Part shown: one piece after another, positions 8,486-18,732 of the stretch
How positions within the stretch are numbered: position 1 is the first letter of the stretch
Layout: each line of letters begins with the position of its first letter
Source: an uncultured Lacinutrix sp.
GTDB lineage: Bacteria; Bacteroidota; Bacteroidia; Flavobacteriales; Flavobacteriaceae
Direction of reading: 5' to 3'
DNA length: 64,000 nucleotides
NCBI RefSeq assembly: GCF_947500605.1
Contig: NZ_CANMSJ010000010.1
Location: forward strand, 1 to 64,000
Notes under the pieces: generated by a model
What the model was told of the DNA's origin: nothing
The model's input: only the letters and a program-made list of their open reading frames with translations
The model's database searches: none
Made by a program: the position numbers and the translations under genes

Positions 8486-9336
8486 TGGAACAAAAAGTTG
8501 TAGAAATAGAACAGTCTAATAAACACTCTATTTTTACAACTCAATTTATACCTAAAAATTCTAACGCTAAAAGTATTGTAATATCATCTGCAACAGGTGT
8601 TTTACAATCTTACTACGCTAATTTTGCCGAATATTTTTGCGCTCTAGGTTTTACAGTTTATACTTTTGATTATTCTGGTATTGGATTATCTCATGGTAAA
8701 GGCGTAAAAAATAACACTTCTAACTTATACGATTGGGCTTCTAATCAAGCATCAATTTTACGTTTTGCAAAGTCGAAAAATCCTGAACATAAGATTACAC
8801 TAATTACGCATAGTATTGGTGGGCAACTTATTGCTTTTAACAAAAATATTAAGCTTGCCGATTTTATTATTACTGTTGCTTCGCAATCTGGTTATTGGAA
8901 TCTTTTTAAGGGTTTAGAAAAACCAAAGATGTTCTTATTCTGGAATGCTGTTATCCCAATTGCAAATTCTTTATACGGATATTTTCCTGCAAGAAAACTA
9001 AAGCTTTTCGAAAACCTTCCAAAGCGTGTTGCTTACCAATGGCGGGTTTGGGGAAATAGAAAAAACTACTTTTTATATACTGCTAAAAAAGAAGATTTAC
9101 ACCTAGACTCTATTACTTGCTCTATTAAAGTTTTAAGTTTTCCCAATGATGCATTTGCGCCAAAACAAACGGTAGATTGGTTATCTAAGCTTTTTACTAA
9201 TGCTAAAGTAGAGCGATTACATTTAGAACCCGAAGTATTAAATGTACCAGATATTGGACATTTTGGCTTTTTTAGAGAGCGTTTTAAAACCTCTCTTTGG
9301 CTAATAACAAAAGAATGGATTGAAAGCAATACTTAG
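8485..9336 (+). CDS. Predicted alpha/beta hydrolase (COG4757-like)
   Basis: This 283-residue cytosolic alpha/beta-hydrolase has no signal peptide. The nucleophile elbow is THSIGG (serine near residue 111) in place of the usual GHSxGG. An oxyanion-side DYSGIGLSHG lies at about 67-76, a candidate acid is in SFPNDAFAP, and the catalytic histidine is probably in GHFGFF near residue 254. The substrate is unknown. It is coupled to the DUF192 lipoprotein gene by a one-base stop/start overlap. A repeat copy begins 6 bases after its stop. Confidence 0.85.
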   Translation: MEQKVVEIEQSNKHSIFTTQFIPKNSNAKSIVISSATGVLQSYYANFAEYFCALGFTVYTFDYSGIGLSHGKGVKNNTSNLYDWASNQASILRFAKSKNPEHKITLITHSIGGQLIAFNKNIKLADFIITVASQSGYWNLFKGLEKPKMFLFWNAVIPIANSLYGYFPARKLKLFENLPKRVAYQWRVWGNRKNYFLYTAKKEDLHLDSITCSIKVLSFPNDAFAPKQTVDWLSKLFTNAKVERLHLEPEVLNVPDIGHFGFFRERFKTSLWLITKEWIESNT

Positions 9337-9342
9337 GCTAAT

Positions 9343-9426
9343 GCGTTAAGGATGGAGCAATTGTTGGAGCTCCTTGAAAAGAGCGACTTGCGAGAGCCTG
9401 ACCTTGCTTTTCGCAAGGGAACGCCC
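9343..9426 (-). repeat. Diverged intergenic repeat, copy 2 (inverted relative to copy 1)
   Basis: Read on the minus strand it begins GGGCGTTCCC (9426-9417), has GTCAGGCTCTCGC and TCGCTCTTTT in the middle, GAGCTCC, and ends CCATCCTTAACGC (9355-9343). It matches copy 1 (6813-6943) block for block. The two copies bracket lgt, the DUF192 lipoprotein and the hydrolase in opposite orientation. Confidence 0.7.
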
Positions 9427-9472
9427 AAAAGAAAACCATTGAATTCTATTGTACGTTTGTTATAAATAAAAA

Positions 9473-9506
9473 AAAGCCTTTCAGTATAAAACTGAAAGGC
9501 TTTTTA
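9473..9506 (-). terminator. Terminator of secDF
   Basis: AAGCCTTTCAGT, a short ATAAA loop and ACTGAAAGGCTT form a perfect stem with A/T runs on both sides, 20 bases past the secDF stop. The T runs on both strands suggest it also stops transcripts from the hydrolase operon. Confidence 0.9.
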
Positions 9507-9525
9507 ATATTAAGGAATTTAAGAA

Positions 9526-12500
9526 TTATGCTTTCGCTCCTTCTTCTAATTCTTCTTCTTTTACTTTGTCTCTTAATGCATCTGCAGCATCTCCTTTAAC
9601 TGAATCGAACATAACTGGTGTTGCGATAAATAAAGATGAGTATGTACCTACAACCACACCTACAATTAAAGCAAACATGAATCCTCTAATAGATTCTCCA
9701 CCAAATATAAAGATGGCTAATAATACTACTAAAGTAGTTAAAGAGGTGTTTAATGTTCTACTTAATGTAGAGCTTAAAGACTTGTCGATAACTTTACCGA
9801 ATTCCCAATCTGAATGTTCGTTAAAGTACTCACGAATTCTATCGAATACTACAACCGTATCATTTAACGAGTAACCAATTACGGTAAGAATCGCTGCTAT
9901 AAAGGCTTGATCGATTTCTAATGAGAATGGCATAAACTTGTATGTAATAGAGAATACTCCTAATACGATTAATACATCGTGGAATACTGCTGCTACTGCA
10001 CCAAGTGAGAATTGCCATCTTTTAAAACGGAATAAGATATAAAGGAATACTACAATTAATGATCCTAAAACAGCCCAGAAAGACTCTTGCTTGATATCAT
10101 CTGCAATTGTTGGACTTACTTTATACTTCTTCATTAAACCTGCTGTTTTACCTTCTTTATTAGAGATAAAATCGGCATAGCTCATTCCATTTAAATGTGG
10201 TTGTAAAGCATTGAATAAGATTTCTCTCATTTCATTATCTGCTTCTTCTGATGCTTCGTCAATTCTAAATTTAGTTGTAATTTTTAACTGGTTATCGTCA
10301 CCAAAAGTTTTAGCATCTGCACTACCAAAAATCGCTGGATCTGATAATGTAGCACTTATTTCTGAAGAACTTACTGGCTGATCGAAACGTACTTGGTAAG
10401 TTCTACCACCTTTAAAATCTACACCTTGATCTAATCCGTTAGTAAATAATGATGCTAAACTTCCAAGAATTAATACTCCTGAAATGATGTAAGCTAATTT
10501 ACGTTTCTTTAAAAACTCAATATTGATGTTTCTAAATAGGTTTTTAGTAATTCCTGTAGAGAAATCTAATTTACCACCTCTGTTAACATACCAATCTACA
10601 AGTAATCTTGTAATAAAGATTGCTGTAAATAAAGAAGTACCAATACCTACTAATAAAGTAGTTGCGAAACCTTTAATTGGTCCTGTACCAAATAAGAATA
10701 AAATTAAAGCAGTTAAACCTGTTGTAATGTTGGCATCCAAAATAGAAGACAATGCATTACTAAATCCGTCTTTTACAGCAGATTTTTGGTCTTTACCTTT
10801 TCCTAATTCTTCTCTAATACGTTCGAAAATAAGTACGTTTGCATCTACAGACATACCTATTGTTAATACAATACCTGCAATTCCAGGTAACGTTAATACA
10901 GCTCCTAATCCTGATAAGATACCAAAGATTAATAAAATGTTTAATGCCATTGCAACATCTGCAAATGCACCTGCTTTACCATAGTAGAAAAACATCCATA
11001 TTAATACTAATGCTAATGCAATTAAAAATGACATTGTACCACTATCGATAGCTTCTTGACCTAAAGTTGGTCCAACCTCATCACTCTGGATAATACTTGC
11101 TCTTGCTGGTAATTTACCTGCACGTAAAACGTTAGATAAATCGATCGCTTCGTTAATTGTAAAGTCTCCAGAAATCTCTGAACGACCTCCTGCAATTTTA
11201 CCTCTACTAATTCCTGGAGCAGAATACACAACATTATCTAAAACAATAGCAATGTTACTTCCTTCTTTGTATGCACGATCAGTCATTTCTTCCCAAGTTT
11301 TAGATCCCGCAGCATCCATTTGCATGTTTACAACTACTCTATTTGCTGAATCGTAACCTTCTCTTGCATCATCAATACTACCATGTAATGGTGGTACATT
11401 ATCTCTGTTACCTTCTAAAACGTGTAAAGTTGTTACTTCACTATCTTTTTTAGGCTTTTCGAATACAAATTTTATATTCTTTGCAGCTGCTGGACGCATT
11501 GCGATAGCCTCTTTAGAATTTAACATTTCTAATACTTTCTTCTGGTCTGTAAGTTTTACTAAACCAGCTCCAGAATAATATCCTGTAGAGTTTACTGCAA
11601 CTAAATCGTAAAACGGATTAACAACTACTGCTGTTTCGTCTTCTGCTCCAGTTAAATCTCCAATAATATCATCTGCAGTTTCTTCTCCTGCTTCTTGAGT
11701 AGCATCTGCTTCAGTATCTACTGCAGCAGTTTCTTGTTTCGCTTTTAAAGCGTTGTTTAAATCGTTAAAGTACTGACCTAAATCTTGTGCTTTGTAACCA
11801 AACCAAAATTCTAATTCTGCTGTTCCTGTAATTAATGCTTTTGCACGCTCTACATCTTTAACACCTGGTAACTCAACTAAAATACGTCCAGAAGAACCTA
11901 AACGTTGAATGTTTGGAGATGCAACTCCAAATTGGTCAATACGTGTACGTAATACTTGTAATGCAGAGTTTATAGACTCATCTATTTTTTTAGATAATGC
12001 TGATTTTACATCAGCATCACTCATTCCAATTTTTACAGTTCCAGCTTCTACTAAAGAACGTGTTCCAAAGATATCTGGAGATGCTAATTTTTTATCTCCT
12101 TTAATAGCATCGAAAGCTACGTAGAAAGACTCAATATAATCATCTTGAGAGTTTGTTTGTAAAATATCAGCATCATCTAATGCTTTGTTAAACACAGGAT
12201 CTTTTGTGTTATTTGCTAATCCTTTTAAGATATCTCTTACAGATACTTGTAAAATTGCTTCTAAACCACCTTTAAGGTCAAGACCCAATTTCATTGCATT
12301 GTCTTTAACCTTAGCGTAATCTTCACCTAAAAACACGCTTTCTGTTACTCCAGAAAGAGAATCAAGGTAGTTTGCTTCAAACGCTTTACGTTTCTCTTTA
12401 AAGTCTTCAACATCTGTACTAAATTTTGCTGCAGCTATTTCTTCTGCGTTTTTCTCGATCGCATTGTTTTTAAACGAGAAAGACAATTGGTAAATACTTA

Positions 12501-12549
12501 CCAGTCCAAATAAAACTGCGAACAGCTTTACTAATCCTTTATTTTGCAT
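9526..12549 (-). CDS. secDF: Fused protein translocase subunit SecDF
   Basis: SecDF uses the proton gradient to assist late steps of SecYEG-dependent export. At 1007 residues this is the single-chain SecD-SecF fusion usual in Bacteroidota. The first membrane helix is at about 5-27, followed by a long periplasmic part with the SecD motif LGLDLKGG. Five SecD helices follow (SVDANVLIFERIREE near 570), then a SecF half with GVDFKGGRTYQVRF and DTVVVFDRIREY. A low-complexity A/E/T insertion lies around residues 270-300 in the periplasmic part. A lipoprotein gene lies 201 bases upstream on the same strand. Confidence 0.97.
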   Translation of the reverse strand: MQNKGLVKLFAVLFGLVSIYQLSFSFKNNAIEKNAEEIAAAKFSTDVEDFKEKRKAFEANYLDSLSGVTESVFLGEDYAKVKDNAMKLGLDLKGGLEAILQVSVRDILKGLANNTKDPVFNKALDDADILQTNSQDDYIESFYVAFDAIKGDKKLASPDIFGTRSLVEAGTVKIGMSDADVKSALSKKIDESINSALQVLRTRIDQFGVASPNIQRLGSSGRILVELPGVKDVERAKALITGTAELEFWFGYKAQDLGQYFNDLNNALKAKQETAAVDTEADATQEAGEETADDIIGDLTGAEDETAVVVNPFYDLVAVNSTGYYSGAGLVKLTDQKKVLEMLNSKEAIAMRPAAAKNIKFVFEKPKKDSEVTTLHVLEGNRDNVPPLHGSIDDAREGYDSANRVVVNMQMDAAGSKTWEEMTDRAYKEGSNIAIVLDNVVYSAPGISRGKIAGGRSEISGDFTINEAIDLSNVLRAGKLPARASIIQSDEVGPTLGQEAIDSGTMSFLIALALVLIWMFFYYGKAGAFADVAMALNILLIFGILSGLGAVLTLPGIAGIVLTIGMSVDANVLIFERIREELGKGKDQKSAVKDGFSNALSSILDANITTGLTALILFLFGTGPIKGFATTLLVGIGTSLFTAIFITRLLVDWYVNRGGKLDFSTGITKNLFRNINIEFLKKRKLAYIISGVLILGSLASLFTNGLDQGVDFKGGRTYQVRFDQPVSSSEISATLSDPAIFGSADAKTFGDDNQLKITTKFRIDEASEEADNEMREILFNALQPHLNGMSYADFISNKEGKTAGLMKKYKVSPTIADDIKQESFWAVLGSLIVVFLYILFRFKRWQFSLGAVAAVFHDVLIVLGVFSITYKFMPFSLEIDQAFIAAILTVIGYSLNDTVVVFDRIREYFNEHSDWEFGKVIDKSLSSTLSRTLNTSLTTLVVLLAIFIFGGESIRGFMFALIVGVVVGTYSSLFIATPVMFDSVKGDAADALRDKVKEEELEEGAKA

Positions 12550-12750
12550 TGTTTTGTTATTTGCGTCAGTTTTTAATTTCTATTTCTTTAATCGAAGCTG
12601 ACAATTGTTAGTAATGGTTTTAATATTAATGGATAGTTTTCTGTATCAATTATGAAAACTATAATTTTGAAACAATAACTACAGCCGAAGCTTTACATTA
12701 CTATTTCAAAAAACGTTTATTATTTAGGAAGTTTTATAATACTATTCCTG

Positions 12751-13350
12751 TTACGAAACTGGTCCAGCTCGACATTCAGGAATTTGGTGAGGAATATTGT
12801 TTATTGCAATTGCAATAGTTTTGTTTTGTTTGTAAGCAACTAGTACTTCTATATTTTTTTCGGCTGAAGTAATCTCTGTTGCATAAAGAAATACGTTTGG
12901 ATTTGAAAATCTGTCGTAATCTTGCTTAAGTTCGAACATTAGCTTTCCACCAGACCCGAAACCTGCATCACTACTTTTTGTGATTTCGAAAACATCGAGA
13001 TTGTAAGTTTGTTCTTTTGGGAAGTCTGACTGATTATCTTCTTGAGAAGCATAATCGACTGCTAGTGCGGTTGCAGCTAAAGCATCTTTTACGTTAGCAA
13101 CTGTAATATCACTAAAGTATGAAATTACTAAGCGTCCATTGGATTCTTCTCGAATGTCTACTTTAGAAACACCTATTGTTTTTAATTGCTCTTTTACATT
13201 AGCAATAGCAAGCTTAGCTTCGTTTGAAGATATGGTCGTACTAGAAAACTGTAATACAACCTCTTGGTTTGGAATCGTCAAATTCTCTTGACATGCACCA
13301 AACAAAGCGAGTATTACAATTAAAGTACCAAAATACCATTTCGTCTTCAT
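12751..13350 (-). CDS. Lipoprotein of unknown function upstream of secDF
   Basis: The 199-residue protein has a lipoprotein signal (ALFGAC, lipidated C20). Residues about 40-95 contain AIANVKEQLKTIGVSKVDI, then NGRLVISY and VANVKDALAATAL. Their spacing recalls the SecD periplasmic segment in the neighbouring gene (LRTRIDQFGV, then GRILVELPGVKDVERAKALI). This is a by-eye resemblance, not an alignment score. The C-terminal half ends in IPHQIPECRAGPVS. A -7 box lies 4 bases before the ATG, so the mRNA may be leaderless. Confidence 0.75.
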   Translation of the reverse strand: MKTKWYFGTLIVILALFGACQENLTIPNQEVVLQFSSTTISSNEAKLAIANVKEQLKTIGVSKVDIREESNGRLVISYFSDITVANVKDALAATALAVDYASQEDNQSDFPKEQTYNLDVFEITKSSDAGFGSGGKLMFELKQDYDRFSNPNVFLYATEITSAEKNIEVLVAYKQNKTIAIAINNIPHQIPECRAGPVS

Positions 13351-13354
13351 GCGC

Positions 13355-13362
13355 CAAATATA
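13355..13362 (-). promoter_or_regulatory. -7 promoter box 4 bases before the lipoprotein start
   Basis: TATATTTG on the minus strand matches TAnnTTTG exactly. It is separated from the ATG at 13350 by four bases (GCGC). No clear TTG was seen at the -33 spacing. If used, the transcript would begin at or next to the start codon. Confidence 0.45.
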
Positions 13363-13456
13363 AAAAATTTAAGGCTGTATTACTACTGTCTTTGTATAAA
13401 TATTACAGTGTTAAATCACTTTAAATCAACTTATAAAGTCTAATAAAAATAAAAAA

Positions 13457-13480
13457 CCTCACAATTCTATTATTGTGAGG
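13457..13480 (-). terminator. Terminator of mdh
   Basis: CCTCACAAT and ATTGTGAGG form a nine-base stem with a six-base loop. On the minus strand it is followed by TTTTTTATTTTTATT. It lies 66 bases past the mdh stop. Confidence 0.9.
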
Positions 13481-13546
13481 CTTCTTTAATGTATTGTTTA
13501 AAATTTGTAAGACTTATAAATCTTGCAAGTTTCTATTATATACTTA

Positions 13547-14473
13547 TTATAATTCTAATAATCCATTAGTTTTCTTAACACCTTCAGCAGACTCTGCTAA
13601 TTTTGCTTTTTCAGCATCTGTTAAGCTAATTTCAACAATTTTTTCAATTCCGTTAGCACCTAAAACACAAGGTACTCCAATTGCTAAATCATTTAATCCA
13701 AATTCTCCAGCTAATAAAGCAGAACATGGGAATATTTTTTTAGTATCACAAGCAATTGCTTGAACCATTGCAGATACTGCTGCTCCTGGTGCATACCAAG
13801 CAGAAGTTCCTAATAAACCTGTAAGCGTTGCGCCTCCAACTTTAGTATCTTGAACTACTTGTTCCATTCTTTCTTCAGATAAAAACTCTGAAACAACAAC
13901 ACTGTTTCTTACCGCTTTACCTATTAATGGCACCATACCTTTATCGCTATGTCCACCAATTACCATTCCATCCACATCGCTAATAGGTGCTCCTAAAGCT
14001 TCAGCTAAACGATACTTGAAACGTGCAGAATCTAAAGCGCCACCCATACCAATAATTCTATTTTTTGGTAAACCTGTAGTTTTATGCACTAAATATGTCA
14101 TTGTATCCATTGGATTAGACACTACAATAATAATTGTATCTGGAGAATGCTTAATTAAGCTAGCAGATACCATTTTTACTATTCCTGCATTAATACCAAT
14201 AAGCTCTTCACGAGTCATACCTGGTTTTCTAGGAATTCCTGAAGTAATTACACAAACATCAGAACCTGCTGTTTTAGAGTAATCGTTTGTACTTCCTGTT
14301 ATTTTTGTATCGAAACTGTTTAATGAAGCGGTTTGCATTAAATCCATTGCTTTACCTTCGGCAAAACCTTCTTTAATATCTAAGATTACAACTTCGCTTG
14401 CGAAATCTTTAATAGCAATATATTCAGCACAACTTGCACCTACTGCTCCTGCTCCAACTACTGTTACTTTCAT
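13547..14473 (-). CDS. mdh: Malate dehydrogenase
   Basis: Mdh oxidises malate to oxaloacetate with NAD+ in the TCA cycle. The 308-residue protein belongs to the LDH-like bacterial MDH group. It has the nucleotide-binding GAGAVG (7-12) and an acidic D32 that favours NAD. The mobile-loop arginines are in RKPGMTR (82-88), the substrate arginine is R151, and the catalytic histidine is H175 in GGHSDKG. Its own terminator follows. Citrate synthase also lies in this window but far away. Confidence 0.97.
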   Translation of the reverse strand: MKVTVVGAGAVGASCAEYIAIKDFASEVVILDIKEGFAEGKAMDLMQTASLNSFDTKITGSTNDYSKTAGSDVCVITSGIPRKPGMTREELIGINAGIVKMVSASLIKHSPDTIIIVVSNPMDTMTYLVHKTTGLPKNRIIGMGGALDSARFKYRLAEALGAPISDVDGMVIGGHSDKGMVPLIGKAVRNSVVVSEFLSEERMEQVVQDTKVGGATLTGLLGTSAWYAPGAAVSAMVQAIACDTKKIFPCSALLAGEFGLNDLAIGVPCVLGANGIEKIVEISLTDAEKAKLAESAEGVKKTNGLLEL

Positions 14474-14555
14474 TTTAATATATTTTTAGTTTGTGTATAA
14501 ATTTAAAGTACGAATTTACAAATTTTGCTTCAAAAAACGGTTAAAAACTAGACTT

Positions 14556-15581
14556 TTAAAAGCTGAAATTCATTCCTACTGAAGCACTATTAAAATCTGC
14601 AATAGTATAAGCTGCGTTTAAACCGAAAAAACCTAGACTTAAATTAGCTCCAACTGTTGTTAATACTCCTGTAGTATCCGATTTTATTGAGAATGGATCT
14701 TTTATTTCATCAGAATAAACAGTTTGACCTAGAACTTCACCAGAAACACGATATGTTCCTAGTAGATCTGTCGTATTCTTTCCGCTTAAATAACCAACAG
14801 AAGCATAAAAATTAATTATTTTTAGTTTTGTGCCAACTATTAATTGGTATAACATTGTATTGGTTTCAGTCTCAATTTGCTGATTTTCTCCATCTACAAC
14901 TCCTGTATCTGTAAAATCGTAACTACCATCTAAATGCGTATAAGCTATTAATCCAGATATTGATATTGGAAGCACTTTATCTGCTGGTAAAAAAGAGGTG
15001 AAATCTTGCTGTATTCCAAAACCGTATAATCCTACTTTTACATCTTCTTGATCAACTTTTGGAAAATAACGTCCTTTTATCTGCGTTCCTTTAAAAGGAG
15101 AAAAACTAGCTTGTAAGAATGCCGTTGGCACTAAATTTATGTTTGCAGAACCTATTCCTGTTGGAAGCTCTAACTCTGTTGTTTGCTCTCCAAATATAGG
15201 ATCATCATATGTTACCTCAACAAAAATAGCTGGATCATTATGTCCTAAAGCTGTCGATACCGGCTTACTCGTACTACCGTCTTGAAAACGTATGTTTTCG
15301 TAATCGTTAGTATCTAATATAAACTGCTTGTCTACATCATTAATAAAAGTTCCATTACCAATAATTGAAAGCTCGAAACCAAAACGTTTTGGTGTTTTTG
15401 CATTATTAAACCAACCTGTGTTAATACCATAAGCCAAACCATCGTTTGCAGGTTTTATATAATTTGCAGAAAAACGTTCTGCATCTGCTACACCAGCAGC
15501 TAATAATTGATCTAAATTATCTTGCGCGTTAGTACTTAAAGTCGAAACTAAAGCAACTACAATTAATCCTATTTTTTTCAT
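14556..15581 (-). CDS. DUF6588-like outer-membrane or secreted protein
   Basis: This 341-residue protein has a signal peptide (residues 1-19, ending TNAQ). The conserved N-terminal block reads NLDQLLAAGVADAERFSANY, followed by G-rich beta-strand segments and a C-terminal strand ending SVGMNFSF. Alternating hydrophobic strands and an aromatic last residue suggest an outer-membrane beta barrel. It resembles the DUF6588 family known from Bacteroidota; function is unknown. It sits between gyrB and mdh and is separated from gyrB by a terminator. Confidence 0.8.
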   Translation of the reverse strand: MKKIGLIVVALVSTLSTNAQDNLDQLLAAGVADAERFSANYIKPANDGLAYGINTGWFNNAKTPKRFGFELSIIGNGTFINDVDKQFILDTNDYENIRFQDGSTSKPVSTALGHNDPAIFVEVTYDDPIFGEQTTELELPTGIGSANINLVPTAFLQASFSPFKGTQIKGRYFPKVDQEDVKVGLYGFGIQQDFTSFLPADKVLPISISGLIAYTHLDGSYDFTDTGVVDGENQQIETETNTMLYQLIVGTKLKIINFYASVGYLSGKNTTDLLGTYRVSGEVLGQTVYSDEIKDPFSIKSDTTGVLTTVGANLSLGFFGLNAAYTIADFNSASVGMNFSF

Positions 15582-15622
15582 TTTAATATATGTTTAGATT
15601 TGGGTTCTACATTTATTAACGC

Positions 15623-15660
15623 AAAAACACCTTCAATAGTTTTACTGAAGGTGTTTTTTT
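15623..15660 (-). terminator. Terminator of gyrB
   Basis: AAAAACACCTTCA and TGAAGGTGTTTTT form a strong stem with a ten-base loop, 17 bases past the gyrB stop, with an A/T tract on each side. Confidence 0.9.
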
Positions 15661-15676
15661 AGTTTTATTTTAAGTG

Positions 15677-17934
<2,258 letters not shown>

Positions 17935-18525
17935 TTATGATTTTAACCAACCCGTAATACTCATTCTAGAAGTATTAGTCACTAAAACTTCATGCTCGAT
18001 CTCATTACTTTTAAAGAAAACACATTTAAGATTATCTGGAGAAATTATATCGATTCCAGTTTCTTGATATAGTTTTAATTCTCCACCGTCTTTAGACAAC
18101 CAACCACTATTTAAGTACATGATTATAGAAAAAACGCGACTATTATCAGTTTTAAACTGATCTATATGCTTTTTATAAAAAGCACCTTTTTCGTAGAGTG
18201 CATAATGAAATTCGTAACTTTTTATTCCGGCAAAGCAAGTTTGATTGAGATACAACACGAATTCGTCTATTAAACTGAAGAATTGCTTCTCATAAATATT
18301 ATTATCTGCTTTATTCAACCAAAAAATCTTATCTCTTCTTATAGAATTATCGTGATTAAACAAATGAGAATTAGCAATACCTGCTAAACTTAAAGCCTCA
18401 TTTTCGTAAAGTGATAATAAATTTGATTTTAATTGAAAAGCTAAGTCTTCATTTAAAAAAGCTTTAGATATACCTACACGCTTTTCTAAAAAGCTTGAGA
18501 TAATTTCCTCGAAGTGCGTTTGCAC
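17935..18525 (-). CDS. 2-oxoglutarate/Fe(II)-dependent oxygenase (prolyl-4-hydroxylase-like)
   Basis: The 196-residue protein has the full facial triad and cofactor residue of the SM-20/P4H family: H120 and D122 in KKHIDQF, H178 in EHEV, and R187 in SRMSITGW for 2-oxoglutarate. The start codon is GTG at 18525. The substrate is unknown; family members hydroxylate protein prolyl or other side chains. It follows asnB on the same strand after a terminator, so it is probably transcribed separately. Confidence 0.88.
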   Translation of the reverse strand: MQTHFEEIISSFLEKRVGISKAFLNEDLAFQLKSNLLSLYENEALSLAGIANSHLFNHDNSIRRDKIFWLNKADNNIYEKQFFSLIDEFVLYLNQTCFAGIKSYEFHYALYEKGAFYKKHIDQFKTDNSRVFSIIMYLNSGWLSKDGGELKLYQETGIDIISPDNLKCVFFKSNEIEHEVLVTNTSRMSITGWLKS

Positions 18526-18610
18526 TAGGTTATTTAAAAAAGAATGTTAAAATTACTATATATTTCATAACACAAGTTATTTAATTACAGCAATTTTGTT
18601 AAAAAACAAA

Positions 18611-18629
18611 ACCGCTCTATTAGAGCGGT
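18611..18629 (-). terminator. Terminator of asnB
   Basis: ACCGCTCT, loop ATT and AGAGCGGT form a perfect GC-rich stem. On the minus strand it is followed by TTTGTTTTTT. It lies about 100 bases past the asnB stop. Confidence 0.88.
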
Positions 18630-18732
18630 AAATGTATGCTAAAAAACGGTATGCACTTTCGTTTATTGATAGTATTTAATTTGTAATAAAAATAACAGAC
18701 TCTACCACTCTTCCTAGAGAACCAAACACGTA

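Noticed and set aside
6513-9426. A mobile element carrying lgt and its neighbours
   Set aside because: The flanking repeats are short and non-coding, there is no transposase, and lgt is a housekeeping gene; only a repeat pair is supported.
10523-11051. Plus-strand open frames of 70-153 codons inside secDF
   Set aside because: They lie opposite a well-supported 1007-residue gene and read as low-complexity antisense translations.
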